DNA of 60,246 bases from an uncultured Clostridia bacterium (GTDB lineage: Bacteria; Bacillota; Clostridia; UBA1381): assembly GCA_947624165.1 (NCBI GenBank), contig CANQJC010000011.1:1-60246 (forward strand). Reading direction: 5' to 3'. The notes under the pieces were generated by a model, which saw only the letters and a list, made by a program, of their open reading frames with translations, ran no database searches and was not told where the DNA came from. Numbering within the stretch: position 1 is the stretch's first letter; each line of letters opens with the position of its first letter. Shown piece after piece: positions 8,853 through 17,635 of the stretch. The translations under genes were made by a program, and so were the position numbers.

Positions 8853-8891
8853 AATATCGTCCTCCCGTAAAAGTTTTATCATGGTTATATT
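8842..8891 (-). promoter_or_regulatory. Start-codon-sequestering inverted repeat
   Basis: AATATAACCAT (8842-8852) and ATGGTTATATT (8881-8891) are perfect reverse complements 28 bases apart. In a transcript reading through from rodA, the ATG of the small peptide would be base-paired. A TATAAT on the minus strand (8894-8889) overlaps the upstream arm, so a transcript from that promoter would lack most of the arm and escape the structure. Confidence 0.5.
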
Positions 8892-8931
8892 ATATAAAAT
8901 TCACTGTCCGATAAACAGGACTTTAAATGTC

Positions 8932-10065
8932 TTAATACACATCGAATACGCTTCGCGGTTTATTATGATACGCTACGCTCATGACCAGTCCGATCGAGAT
9001 CATATTGACGACGAGCGACGTACCGCCGTAGCTTAAAAACGGCAGCGGAATACCTGTAACGGGCATAAGTCCGACGCACATTCCTATATTTTCAAAAACG
9101 TGGAAAAGCATCATCGCGCCCACTCCGACGCAGATGTATCTTCCAAAGGCGTTGTCCGCTTTCTGCGCGGTCTTGAAGCATTTGTATATTATAAAAAACA
9201 GTACGCCGGCTACAAGCAAGGCACCGATAAACCCAAGCTCCTCGCATATTATGCTGAAGATAAAGTCGGTATGTTTTTCGGGCAGGTATCCCATTTGATT
9301 TTGTATGCCTTGCATATAGCCCTTGCCCCACAGCTGACCCGATCCGACCGCAATTTTTGACTGTATTACGTGGAAACCCGTGCCGCTCGCGTCGCTTTCG
9401 GGATTAAAAAACGAAAGTATACGCTTTTGCTGATATTCCTTCAATACATATTTATAAATAAGCGGCAGCGACGCGCTCACGAGCACGCCCGCGGGGATAA
9501 TATACTTGTACGAGATTTTCGCCGTAAACATGAGACATATGAATATAAATACGAACACCATCGCGCTTCCGAAGTCCGGCTGGAGCGCGATAAGCGCGAG
9601 AAGCACGCCGATATGCAGCAGCAGTCCGAGAATAACAAGCGGCTTGTTTATGTCGTCATGAACCTTTGAAAGGTGATAAGAAAAAGTCACGACGAAACAT
9701 ACCTTCGCGATTTCCGACGGCTGAATACCGACGGGACCGAAACGTATCCAGCTTTTTGCGCCCCATTCGTTCGTGCCGATACCTATTAAAAGCACCAGCA
9801 CAAGTATAGCCACCGAGAAAATATATATCGGTTTGATCAGATTTTTAAGCTGCTCATAGTCAAAAAAGCACGTTACCATCATCAACGCGCAGCCTATGAC
9901 GAGCGCGCCGGACTGTACGAGCACGTTTACGTTCGTACCGAGCGAGCGCGTCGCGGAATATATCATCACTATTCCGAAAACGGCAAGGCAAATTGTTACG
10001 GTAAACAAAAGCCAGTCGAACTCCATAAGCATTACGGACTTTTTTGCTACGCTTTTCATTTTCAA
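8932..10065 (-). CDS. rodA: Rod-shape SEDS peptidoglycan glycosyltransferase RodA
   Basis: SEDS-family polymerase that builds lateral-wall glycan strands from lipid II with a class B PBP. It is a polytopic membrane protein of about 377 residues with QPSEIAK, the catalytic-Asp motif QPDFGSA, GKGYMQG, LPEKHTDFIF and the C-terminal GIPLPFLSYGGTS. GIPLPF with LPEKHTDF favours RodA over FtsW. I chose TTG at 10065, 5 bases after GAGGTGA; the ATG at 10059 is nearly as good, and a GTG at 10074 overlaps the ribosome site. No mreBCD genes are adjacent; it follows purA. Confidence 0.88.
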   Translation of the reverse strand: MKMKSVAKKSVMLMEFDWLLFTVTICLAVFGIVMIYSATRSLGTNVNVLVQSGALVIGCALMMVTCFFDYEQLKNLIKPIYIFSVAILVLVLLIGIGTNEWGAKSWIRFGPVGIQPSEIAKVCFVVTFSYHLSKVHDDINKPLVILGLLLHIGVLLALIALQPDFGSAMVFVFIFICLMFTAKISYKYIIPAGVLVSASLPLIYKYVLKEYQQKRILSFFNPESDASGTGFHVIQSKIAVGSGQLWGKGYMQGIQNQMGYLPEKHTDFIFSIICEELGFIGALLVAGVLFFIIYKCFKTAQKADNAFGRYICVGVGAMMLFHVFENIGMCVGLMPVTGIPLPFLSYGGTSLVVNMISIGLVMSVAYHNKPRSVFDVY

Positions 10066-10192
10066 ATGTATCACCTCTGAATTTATTGTGTACTCTTTCG
10101 GACACCTTCCGAGAGTACGGCTGGAAAATCAAATGCGGGATATCTTGCGTAAAATACGCTTGCCGCCGCGTTTGAGCCGTTTTGACGAAAAC

Positions 10193-10225
10193 AAGACCGC
10201 GCGCGTTTTTGTACGGCGCGGTCTT
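10193..10225. terminator. Hairpin between purA and rodA
   Basis: A 10-bp GC-rich stem (10193-10202 with 10216-10225) is followed by a short T-run on the plus strand and a weaker one on the minus strand. A second hairpin (10228-10235 with 10250-10257) is adjacent. They probably mark the end of the purA transcript, although the orientation is ambiguous. Confidence 0.5.
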
Positions 10226-10318
10226 TTCCTCCGAAATACTGTCCCTTCGGAGGGTTTCGTCAAAATTCCATATTATACGTTTTATTACGTCGTCATGACG
10301 ATCTTTGTCTTATACGGA

Positions 10319-11593
10319 TTATCTTAAAATAATATCCTCTCTGCTCGGACCGTTTGACACGATTTTGATCGGCACTTCAAGCTCTTTTTCGACAAATTCG
10401 ATATAGCTGCGGCAGTTTTCGGGCAGATCCTCGTACTTTTTGATTCCGCGTATATCTGTTTTCCAGCCCGGAAGAGTTTTAAGCACCGGCTTCGCTTTTT
10501 CAAGCTTCGCGGTGGTCGGGAAATCGCGCGTTACCTCGCCGTCGATCTCATAACCCACGCACACGGGGATCTCGTCGAGATAGCCCAGTACGTCGAGAAC
10601 CGTAAAAGCGACCTGCGTCGTACCCTGCACGCGGCAGCCGTAACGCGACGCAACGCAATCGAACCAGCCCATGCGTCTCGGTCTGCCGGTTGTCGCACCG
10701 TACTCGCCTCCGTCGCCGCCGCGTCTGCGAAGCTCGTCGGCTTCGTCGCCGAATATCTCGGAAACAAACGCGCCCGCGCCCACAGCCGACGAGTACGCCT
10801 TTACGACGGTTATAATTTCTTTTATCTCATAAGGCGGGATACCCGCGCCGACCGCGCCGTAGCCCGCGAGCGTCGAAGAAGACGTCGTCATCGGGTAAAT
10901 ACCGAAATCGGGATCTTTAAGCGAGCCGAGCTGTCCCTCAAGAAGAATATTTTTACCCGATTTTATCGCATCATGCATAAACGACACGGAATCTATCACA
11001 TACGGTTTTATCATCTCTCCGTATGATCTAAGCTCATTGTACAATTCTTCCGCATCGATAAGCGGCTTATGATAAATGTATTCAAGCATGAGATTTTTTA
11101 CTTCAAGCACATTGTCTATTTTTTCCCTTAATGCCTTATCCCCAAAAAGCTCCCATACCTGAAAACCTATCTTGGAGAACTTATCCGAGAAAAACGGAGC
11201 GATACCCGATTTTGTGGAACCGAACTGACGGTCGGAAAGACGCTCCTCCTCGTATTGGTCGAAAAGCTTATGATAAGGCATGAGCACCTGCGCGCGCTCG
11301 GAAACAACAAGGTTCGGCTTGGGAACGCCGCGTTTTACGACCTCGTCCATTTCCTTGATAAGCTCGGGAATATCGAGAGCGACTCCGTTGCCTATCATAT
11401 TGGTAACGTTCTGATTGAACGATCCCGACGGAAGAAGATGCAGAGCAAATTTTCCGTACTCGTTTATGATCGTGTGTCCGGCATTCGCGCCGCCCTGGAA
11501 ACGAATAACTATATCGCTGTCGGCGGCAAGCATATCGGTGATCTTGCCCTTGCCCTCGTCTCCCCAATTTGCGCCCACTATTGCCTTAACCAT
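10319..11593 (-). CDS. purA: Adenylosuccinate synthase
   Basis: Joins IMP and aspartate with GTP hydrolysis to give adenylosuccinate, the first committed AMP step. The 424 residues include the N-terminal GDEGKGK (GTP and catalytic Asp), NAGHTI, a GQLGSLKD region (canonical enzymes have GAQGTLLD) and TTGRPRR. GGAGG lies 8 bases before the ATG at 11593, favoured over an upstream in-frame start. It is grouped with purB and purC on the same strand; PurB uses its product. Confidence 0.95.
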   Translation of the reverse strand: MVKAIVGANWGDEGKGKITDMLAADSDIVIRFQGGANAGHTIINEYGKFALHLLPSGSFNQNVTNMIGNGVALDIPELIKEMDEVVKRGVPKPNLVVSERAQVLMPYHKLFDQYEEERLSDRQFGSTKSGIAPFFSDKFSKIGFQVWELFGDKALREKIDNVLEVKNLMLEYIYHKPLIDAEELYNELRSYGEMIKPYVIDSVSFMHDAIKSGKNILLEGQLGSLKDPDFGIYPMTTSSSTLAGYGAVGAGIPPYEIKEIITVVKAYSSAVGAGAFVSEIFGDEADELRRRGGDGGEYGATTGRPRRMGWFDCVASRYGCRVQGTTQVAFTVLDVLGYLDEIPVCVGYEIDGEVTRDFPTTAKLEKAKPVLKTLPGWKTDIRGIKKYEDLPENCRSYIEFVEKELEVPIKIVSNGPSREDIILR

Positions 11594-11632
11594 TTTTTTA
11601 TCCTCCAAATTCTATTGCGTTAAAATTGTGTT

Positions 11633-12589
11633 TTAATTAAGGTTAAATACGATTTTTACCGTGTCTCCCGAGATTGTGGCTTTACCCTCGTGCGGCGTCC
11701 ACGCATAGTCGATACAGTTATATGAGTCGCCGAAGGTATCGATAACGTTTCCGTCGGCGTCGAGACAGCTGAACAATGCCGTTACAACACCGCCGCCGCC
11801 TTCAAAGAACGTCTTTAAAGAGAATGTAATATCATACTTGCCCTCGGCGTTTTTCTGTGCGGTCAAAAGCTGGAAATCACGAAGGCTGTGCGACTCGCGC
11901 TCGTTTGTGTCGTCATACGTAATGGGCAGAGCCGTATTGTCGCTGACAGAAGGTGGGTTGTCCGGCGTTGCGGGCTGCGCCTGCGGATCCTGAGAAGGCG
12001 GCAGCGTGGGCTGTCCGTTCTCATCAAGCGGCGCGTCCTGAGCGGGCGACGAGGGTCCGGGTCCTGTCTGCGTTGCCGGATCCGGCGTGGTTTCCGGCAT
12101 AGCGGGACCGGGGCCGGTCATAATTTCAGACGGAGACGTTATCAAAACCTTTCTCGCTTCGCCGTCCCAGTCTACCTTGTAATTGCTCATTTCGCCGAGA
12201 GCGCGCAAAGGAACAAATGTGAAATCGTCTATGATTTGCGCGGGAACGTCAAACGCAACCGTCTTGACGGCTGTTTCTGTATTTGTGTCGGCAGTATTTG
12301 TAAGCGTGGCTTCCGATTTGCCGATCACCATATCGAGCTTAATATCGCCCTTTACACCGGTTACGGTCTGCGTCGCGCCGTCCCAGTCTACCGAGTAACC
12401 GAACGCTTCAAAAATCGCGCGGAACGGTACCAAAGTGAAATCGTTTATGATTCTCGGCGGTGCTTCGAATCCGATTTCTTTGTCGTCAAGAAATACCTTT
12501 ACGTCCTCGCCCGCGCCTTGTACCGCGCTTGCCGCGCACAGCGTCATTGACGACGCCAAAATAATTGATAATAATTTTTTTGCTTTCAT
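11633..12589 (-). CDS. Secreted copper-amine-oxidase-N-like domain protein
   Basis: A 318-residue exported protein. A signal peptide (about 1-25, MKAKKLLSIILASS) is followed by two copies of the copper amine oxidase N-terminal-like repeat (about 30-95 and 95-155), each with the (I/V)(I/V)(N/D)DFT(L/F)VP(F/L)RA signature and a WDG motif. A Pro/Gln/Asp-rich linker (about 160-215) and an unrecognised C-terminal beta-rich domain (about 225-318) follow. In Clostridia such repeats are common on surface proteins and do not imply oxidase activity. AAGGAGG is well spaced before the ATG. Its place between purA and purB is probably incidental. Confidence 0.8.
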   Translation of the reverse strand: MKAKKLLSIILASSMTLCAASAVQGAGEDVKVFLDDKEIGFEAPPRIINDFTLVPFRAIFEAFGYSVDWDGATQTVTGVKGDIKLDMVIGKSEATLTNTADTNTETAVKTVAFDVPAQIIDDFTFVPLRALGEMSNYKVDWDGEARKVLITSPSEIMTGPGPAMPETTPDPATQTGPGPSSPAQDAPLDENGQPTLPPSQDPQAQPATPDNPPSVSDNTALPITYDDTNERESHSLRDFQLLTAQKNAEGKYDITFSLKTFFEGGGGVVTALFSCLDADGNVIDTFGDSYNCIDYAWTPHEGKATISGDTVKIVFNLN

Positions 12590-12714
12590 GTTTTCCTCCT
12601 TATAATTACATTAAATTTATTTTTCCGACATTATCGTTTGTGCCGCGTCACGCCGCACTTTGACGCCGTTTTACGCAGACACTGAAATTTTTATAAGCCG
12701 ACACCTCCTAAAAA

Positions 12715-14148
12715 TTATACGTTGATCTCAACCTCTACGCCGAGCAGATCCTTATTCTTTTCAAGCATCGGTTTTACGTATTCCGCGAGGAAATCCTCCA
12801 CCTGTTCGGGCGCGCGTCCGACGTAATTTTCGGGCTTCATGACCGCATTTATCTCGTCGAGCGTCAGTCCGAACGCGGGATCAGCCGCGATAAGCTCGGC
12901 AAGGTTGTTTTCTTTACCCTCGACCTTGACGGTCTTGCCCGCTTCCATAGAGTATACGCGGATTTTCTCGTGCAAGTCCTGTCTGTCGCCGCCCTTTTTG
13001 ACGGCGTCCATCATGATGTTTTCGGTAGCCATGAACGGTATTTCGCGCATGAACTGCTGATATATGACCTTGTCGTAGACTACAAGTCCGTCAACGACAT
13101 TGATGTACAGATTGAGTATAGCGTCGACCGCCAAAAACGCTTCGGGAACGGATATGCGTTTGTTCGCGCTGTCGTCGAGCGTTCTTTCGAACCACTGAGT
13201 AGCCGCCGTGATAGCGGGGTTCAGCGCGTCGACTATGACGTATCTTGCGAGCGAGCCTATTCTCTCGCTTCTCATCGGGTTGCGCTTGTACGCCATCGCC
13301 GACGAGCCTATCTGCGACTTCTCAAACGGCTCCTCTATCTGCTTCAAATGCTGCAAAAGACGGATATCGTTCGAGAATTTGTACGCGCTCTGCGCGATAA
13401 GGCTCAACGTGTTTAGCATCTGCGAATCGAGCTTTCGCGGGTACGTTTGACCGCTCACGGAGAACGTATCGGAATATCCCATTTTAGCGGCTATTTTTCT
13501 GTCAAGCTCCTTGCATTTCTCATGGTCGCCCTCGAAAAGCTCCATAAAGCTCGCCTGCGTGCCTGTCGTGCCCTTGCAGCCCAAGAGCTTTGCCTTAGAA
13601 AGCTGATAGTCCACGTCCTCCAGATCCATCATCAGATCCTCGAGCCACAGTGTCGCGCGTTTTCCGACGGTGGTCGGCTGCGCGGGCTGGAAGTGGGTAA
13701 ACGCAAGCGTCGGCAAGTCCTTATTGGCTTCCGCGAATTTCGCAAGTTCGCCGATAAGACACACGAGCTTTTTCTTCACAAGCCGCATAGCTTCGGTCAT
13801 GATTATGATGTCGGTGTTGTCGCCGACGTAACAGCTTGTCGCGCCGAGATGTATGATAGGCTTCGCGTCGGGACACTGTACCCCGTACGCGTAAACGTGC
13901 GACATAACGTCGTGGCGCACCTCTTTTTCGCGCGCCTTCGCAACGTCGTAGTTTATATCGTAGATATGCTCCTTCATTTGAGCGATCTGCTTGTCGGTTA
14001 TGTCAAGCCCCAGCTCCTGCTCACTCTCCGCGAGAGCGATCCATAATTTACGCCATGTGGAAAATTTCTTGTCCGGCGAGAAAATGTACTGCATCTCCTT
14101 CGACGCGTAACGGGAATTTAACGGACTTTCGTATGTGTTTGTAGCCAT
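12715..14148 (-). CDS. purB: Adenylosuccinate lyase
   Basis: Cleaves SAICAR to AICAR and adenylosuccinate to AMP, releasing fumarate. The 477-residue fumarase/aspartase-superfamily protein carries the signature SSAMAYKRNP (catalytic Ser loop), HLGATSCYVGDN and THFQPAQPTT (catalytic His). The ATG at 14148 has AAGGAG about 7 bases upstream; the upstream in-frame extension lies inside purC. It follows purC by 10 bases, and its ribosome site overlaps the purC stop, so the two are coupled. Confidence 0.96.
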   Translation of the reverse strand: MATNTYESPLNSRYASKEMQYIFSPDKKFSTWRKLWIALAESEQELGLDITDKQIAQMKEHIYDINYDVAKAREKEVRHDVMSHVYAYGVQCPDAKPIIHLGATSCYVGDNTDIIIMTEAMRLVKKKLVCLIGELAKFAEANKDLPTLAFTHFQPAQPTTVGKRATLWLEDLMMDLEDVDYQLSKAKLLGCKGTTGTQASFMELFEGDHEKCKELDRKIAAKMGYSDTFSVSGQTYPRKLDSQMLNTLSLIAQSAYKFSNDIRLLQHLKQIEEPFEKSQIGSSAMAYKRNPMRSERIGSLARYVIVDALNPAITAATQWFERTLDDSANKRISVPEAFLAVDAILNLYINVVDGLVVYDKVIYQQFMREIPFMATENIMMDAVKKGGDRQDLHEKIRVYSMEAGKTVKVEGKENNLAELIAADPAFGLTLDEINAVMKPENYVGRAPEQVEDFLAEYVKPMLEKNKDLLGVEVEINV

Positions 14149-14158
14149 GTTTTTCTCC

Positions 14159-14866
14159 TTACAGACCAAGCCTCTTAAATACTTCCTCATACGCTTCCTC
14201 CACGTTGCCTAAATCTCTGCGGAAGCGGTCTTTATCGAGCTTCTCATGTGTTGTCGCGTCCCAAAGGCGGCAGGTATCGGGCGAAATCTCGTCCGCTAGA
14301 ATGATCTGACCGTCGGGCGTTTTACCGAACTCAATCTTAAAGTCAACGAGCTCGATATTGATACTCTCGAAATACGCCTTCAAAACGTCGTTTACCTTGA
14401 ACGTCAGATCCGCGATAGTGTCGAGATCCTCTTTCGTCGCCGCGCCAATCGCGATTATCTGAAGGTCGTTTATCATCGGATCGCCGAGCGCGTCGTCCTT
14501 TAAGCAGTATTCGAGCGTAGTGCAGTTGAGCTTTTTACCCTCCTCAACGCCGAAACGCTTTGAGAACGAGCCCGCCGCAATGTTTCTTATAATAACCTCG
14601 AGCGGCACGATCTCAACCTTTTTAACGACCGTTTCTCTGTCGGAAATTTCCTCGACAAAATGCGTCGGGATGCCCTTCTTCTCCATGATCTGCATCAGGA
14701 AATTCGACATCTTGTTATTCACAACGCCCTTACCGGCAATCTGTCCCTTTTTGAGACCGTTGAACGCCGTCGCGTCGTCCTTGTAATCCACTATGTATAA
14801 ATTTTCATTATCGGTCTTAAAAACCTTCTTTGCCTTTCCTTCATAAAGCTGTTCGAGTTTTTTCAT
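14159..14866 (-). CDS. purC: SAICAR synthetase
   Basis: Phosphoribosylaminoimidazole-succinocarboxamide synthase, which adds aspartate to CAIR; PurB then cleaves the product. The 235 residues match the normal family length, with the N-terminal [10 protein letters not shown], the family stretch [20 protein letters not shown] and [15 protein letters not shown] chose the ATG at 14866, behind AAGGA, because starting at 14899 would add an 11-residue extension with no ribosome site. Confidence 0.96.
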   Translation of the reverse strand: MKKLEQLYEGKAKKVFKTDNENLYIVDYKDDATAFNGLKKGQIAGKGVVNNKMSNFLMQIMEKKGIPTHFVEEISDRETVVKKVEIVPLEVIIRNIAAGSFSKRFGVEEGKKLNCTTLEYCLKDDALGDPMINDLQIIAIGAATKEDLDTIADLTFKVNDVLKAYFESINIELVDFKIEFGKTPDGQIILADEISPDTCRLWDATTHEKLDKDRFRRDLGNVEEAYEEVFKRLGL

Positions 14867-14907
14867 CGTTTTCAGATCCTTCCTTGCAAACATATTCATC
14901 TGACTAT

Positions 14908-14936
14908 ATTTTACTATAAAATATATGTAAAATCAA
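14908..14936 (-). promoter_or_regulatory. Promoter of purC-purB
   Basis: On the minus strand, TTGATT (14936-14931) and TAAAAT (14913-14908) are 17 bases apart, immediately upstream of purC. Confidence 0.7.
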
Positions 14937-14969
14937 GCCCAAACAGAAAATTATACATTCAAAACGGAA

Positions 14970-14994
14970 AAAAGACGGTATGAAACCGTCTTTT
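14970..14994 (-). terminator. Terminator of the MATE gene
   Basis: A 10-bp stem (14970-14979 with 14985-14994) with a 5-base loop is followed on the minus strand by a T-run. Confidence 0.85.
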
Positions 14995-14997
14995 CAT

Positions 14998-16335
14998 TTA
15001 TACAAGCTTTTTTTCGCGCCATCTGCCCGAATAATACCTCGCCACAGGTACTGCCGCGCCCGCCGCCCATGCGAGCGGGGTCGCGATCCATATTCCCATA
15101 TATCCCAGCGGTCCGACCAGGACATACGCAAACAAAATTCTCGCGCCCAATTCCGTCATGCCCGACACCGCCGAGGTATTCACGTCGCCCGCGCCGCGCA
15201 GGACGTTTAAATAGCTCCGCATAACTGCGGCGACAAGATACGCCGTACTTACCACCGTGAGATACTGACCGCCTATTTTTATGGCTTCGCCCGCCGTATT
15301 TTTGTCGAGGAACAGTCCCAAAAGCTGCGTCCTGAACATTACTATCGCGGCGGCGATAACTACACATATTCCCATAAGCGCGGCAAGAGTGCGGTAAAGT
15401 CCCGTTTTTATCCTGTCAATATTCCCCGCGCCCATGTTCTGACCTGTGAATACGGACAGCGACATTCCCACCGAAACGACCGGCATAATGGCTATCGAAT
15501 CGATACGCGTCGCGGCGGTGTACGCCGCCATAGTCGTCGCGCCGAAGGAATTGACGAGACGCTGTACGCTCATCGTTCCGAGCGAGATCAGGCAGCTCTC
15601 GAGCGACGCGGGAAGTCCCGTGCGGAATATTTTAAATACGGTATCCTTATCCGCTTTCCATGTCATACCCTCAAGATTCAAAAGTTTTCTGTTGCGTACT
15701 ATATGTATTATGCAGAATACCGCGCTTATCATCTGCGCTATTACCGTCGCCCACGCCGCGCCGGCGACTCCCATACGGAACGCGACGACAAACAGCAGAT
15801 CCATACCGACGTTCAGTACGGCGGAAATAATGAGCGCGACGAGCGGTGTTTTGCTGTCGCCGAGACTTCGCAGGATCGCTCCCGAAGCATTATAGGCGGC
15901 GGTCGTGGTCATAAACGCAAATATAATCGTTACATAACGTACCGATTCGTCTATTACGCCGTCGGGAGTGTTCAGAATACGAAGCACGGGTCGCGCGAGC
16001 ATTACGCCCGCCGCGGACGTAAACGCCGCCATAACGACTATTATATACACAAGCGTTGATACGGTCGTCCGAAGCTTGTCGTAATCGCGCTTGCCGAAAC
16101 ACTGAGATATAATAATTCCCGCGCCGTTCGTCATGCCCATCATAAAACATATCGCAAGTGTCATAAGCGTGGACGTCGCGCCGACAGCGGCGAGAGAATC
16201 CGCTCCGACGAATCTGCCAACCACAGCCGCGTCCACAAAGTTGTAAACCTGCTGGAACACATTCCCGATAAGCATCGGCAGAGAAAACGACAATATCATG
16301 CCAAGCGGTTTGCCTTTTGTCATATCATGTATCAT
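14998..16335 (-). CDS. MATE-family efflux transporter
   Basis: A 445-residue polytopic MATE transporter, which exports drugs or cationic metabolites against Na+ or H+. It starts MIHDMTKGKPLGMILSFSLP, then LPMLIGNVFQQVYNFVDAAVVGRF, a typical MATE TM1 signature. About twelve hydrophobic helices follow in two homologous halves, with LRSLGDSKTP in the first and LRGAGDVNTS in the second. The substrate cannot be inferred. AAAGGAAG precedes the ATG at a somewhat long distance, so the in-frame ATG four codons later is possible. It has its own promoter and terminator. Confidence 0.9.
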   Translation of the reverse strand: MIHDMTKGKPLGMILSFSLPMLIGNVFQQVYNFVDAAVVGRFVGADSLAAVGATSTLMTLAICFMMGMTNGAGIIISQCFGKRDYDKLRTTVSTLVYIIVVMAAFTSAAGVMLARPVLRILNTPDGVIDESVRYVTIIFAFMTTTAAYNASGAILRSLGDSKTPLVALIISAVLNVGMDLLFVVAFRMGVAGAAWATVIAQMISAVFCIIHIVRNRKLLNLEGMTWKADKDTVFKIFRTGLPASLESCLISLGTMSVQRLVNSFGATTMAAYTAATRIDSIAIMPVVSVGMSLSVFTGQNMGAGNIDRIKTGLYRTLAALMGICVVIAAAIVMFRTQLLGLFLDKNTAGEAIKIGGQYLTVVSTAYLVAAVMRSYLNVLRGAGDVNTSAVSGMTELGARILFAYVLVGPLGYMGIWIATPLAWAAGAAVPVARYYSGRWREKKLV

Positions 16336-16371
16336 TCCGTATCAGCTCTTCCTTTCATAAATTTAACAAAC

Positions 16372-16400
16372 ATTATAGACCAAGATAATATTTATGTCAA
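16372..16400 (-). promoter_or_regulatory. Promoter of the MATE gene
   Basis: On the minus strand, TTGACA (16400-16395) and TATAAT (16377-16372) have 17-base spacing, a full consensus match. It lies back to back with the next promoter. Confidence 0.85.
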
Positions 16401-16404
16401 CAGG

Positions 16405-16433
16405 TTGAAAAAATTTTATTGCTTTGATATAAT
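16405..16433 (+). promoter_or_regulatory. Promoter of the glycosyltransferase gene
   Basis: TTGAAA (16405-16410) and TATAAT (16428-16433) have 17-base spacing; the two -35 boxes of the divergent pair are 4 bases apart. Confidence 0.8.
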
Positions 16434-16489
16434 AATATTGTCTCCCCGCCGGACGGCGGTATTTAAAAATACATAAGGAGGGCTTTGCC

Positions 16490-17635
16490 ATGAGGGTATT
16501 GCTGCTGTCCGTAAAAGCGGGATACGGTCATCACTCCACCGCGAAGGCAATAATGGAATATTTTGAAAAAAACGGTCATGAATGTAAAATGCTCGATATT
16601 TTCGATTACATAAATCATCGTCTGGGAAATTCCATACAGGACGGTTATCTCATGTCTACAAAATATCTGCCGAAAGCATACGGCAAGGCTTACGGCAAGC
16701 TGTCTCAAAAGGACGAGCCGTACGACAGACTGTCTCTTATGGCACTGTTTTCGCGTTTTATATCAAAGCGTCTCGGCAAGTTCGTAAAAGAATACGCGCC
16801 CGATTTAATGATAGGCACGCACAGCTACGCGGGAGTATGTATGAGTCTTTTGGAGGACAAAGGAGCGGCGTCGTGTCCGACAATAGGTATTGTGACGGAC
16901 TTCACGGTGCATCCCTTCTGGGAAAGCACTTTTCTCGATTATTACGTTATACCCGACGAGCTGCTTTCGTTTGAAATGCGGAAAAAGGGCATAGCAAAGG
17001 AAAAGCTTCTGCCGTTCGGCATACCCGTCCGAAGCCGTTTTTCCGTCAGGCTCGACAAAAAAGAAGCAAGAAAAAAGCTCGGCATAAAAGATAAGCCGAC
17101 CTTGCTCGTGATTATGGGTTCCATGGGATACGGAAACATAAAAAGCCTGCTCGAGGAAACGGATTTGAACGAAAATGATTTTCAGGTTTTATGCGTATGC
17201 GGGTCTAATAAAAAGGTAAAAGCGGCGGTCGATGAATTTGAATGGACAAAAACGGTATATAGCTACGGATTCGTCGATAACGTCGATATAATGATGGACG
17301 CCGCGGATTTTATAATTTCAAAACCGGGCGGTCTTACAACGTCGGAAGCTCTGGCAAAAGGTCTGCCTATGGTAATAATAAATCCCATACCGGGTCAGGA
17401 GGACAGAAATCTGAACTTCCTCGTAAACAGCGGCGCGGCTGTCATGGTCAATTCCGATTACCGCGTGAGCGACGCGCTCAATCTGATGTTCGGCTGTCCA
17501 TGGAGGACCGAGCTTATGAAGGAAAGCATACGCCGTCTGGGTAAGCCGGACGCCGCTCAGAAACTTTATGAGTTTTCTGCGGAAAAGCTCTGCGCGAACG
17601 GCACGGGTATTTCAAATTCGCTTCCCGTCAGATAA
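16490..17635 (+). CDS. MGDG-synthase/UgtP-like glycosyltransferase (GT28 type)
   Basis: A 381-residue GT-B glycosyltransferase of the monogalactosyldiacylglycerol synthase / processive diacylglycerol glucosyltransferase group, which transfers sugar to diacylglycerol and supplies glycolipids or lipoteichoic acid anchors. The N-terminal acceptor domain has KAGYGHHSTAKAI (about 8-20), and the C-terminal donor domain has the SKPGGLTTSEALAKGLP signature (about 281-297) and NPIPGQE. AAGGAGG precedes the ATG. Its 3' end overlaps the convergent pseudouridine synthase gene by 70 bases. The sugar and lipid are not determined by sequence. Confidence 0.88.
   Translation: MRVLLLSVKAGYGHHSTAKAIMEYFEKNGHECKMLDIFDYINHRLGNSIQDGYLMSTKYLPKAYGKAYGKLSQKDEPYDRLSLMALFSRFISKRLGKFVKEYAPDLMIGTHSYAGVCMSLLEDKGAASCPTIGIVTDFTVHPFWESTFLDYYVIPDELLSFEMRKKGIAKEKLLPFGIPVRSRFSVRLDKKEARKKLGIKDKPTLLVIMGSMGYGNIKSLLEETDLNENDFQVLCVCGSNKKVKAAVDEFEWTKTVYSYGFVDNVDIMMDAADFIISKPGGLTTSEALAKGLPMVIINPIPGQEDRNLNFLVNSGAAVMVNSDYRVSDALNLMFGCPWRTELMKESIRRLGKPDAAQKLYEFSAEKLCANGTGISNSLPVR

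Noticed and set aside
12590-12714. Good AGGAGGTG in the purB downstream gap suggesting a tiny gene
   Set aside because: No ATG at a proper distance; the only GTG overlaps the SD and gives an 18-residue basic peptide without features.
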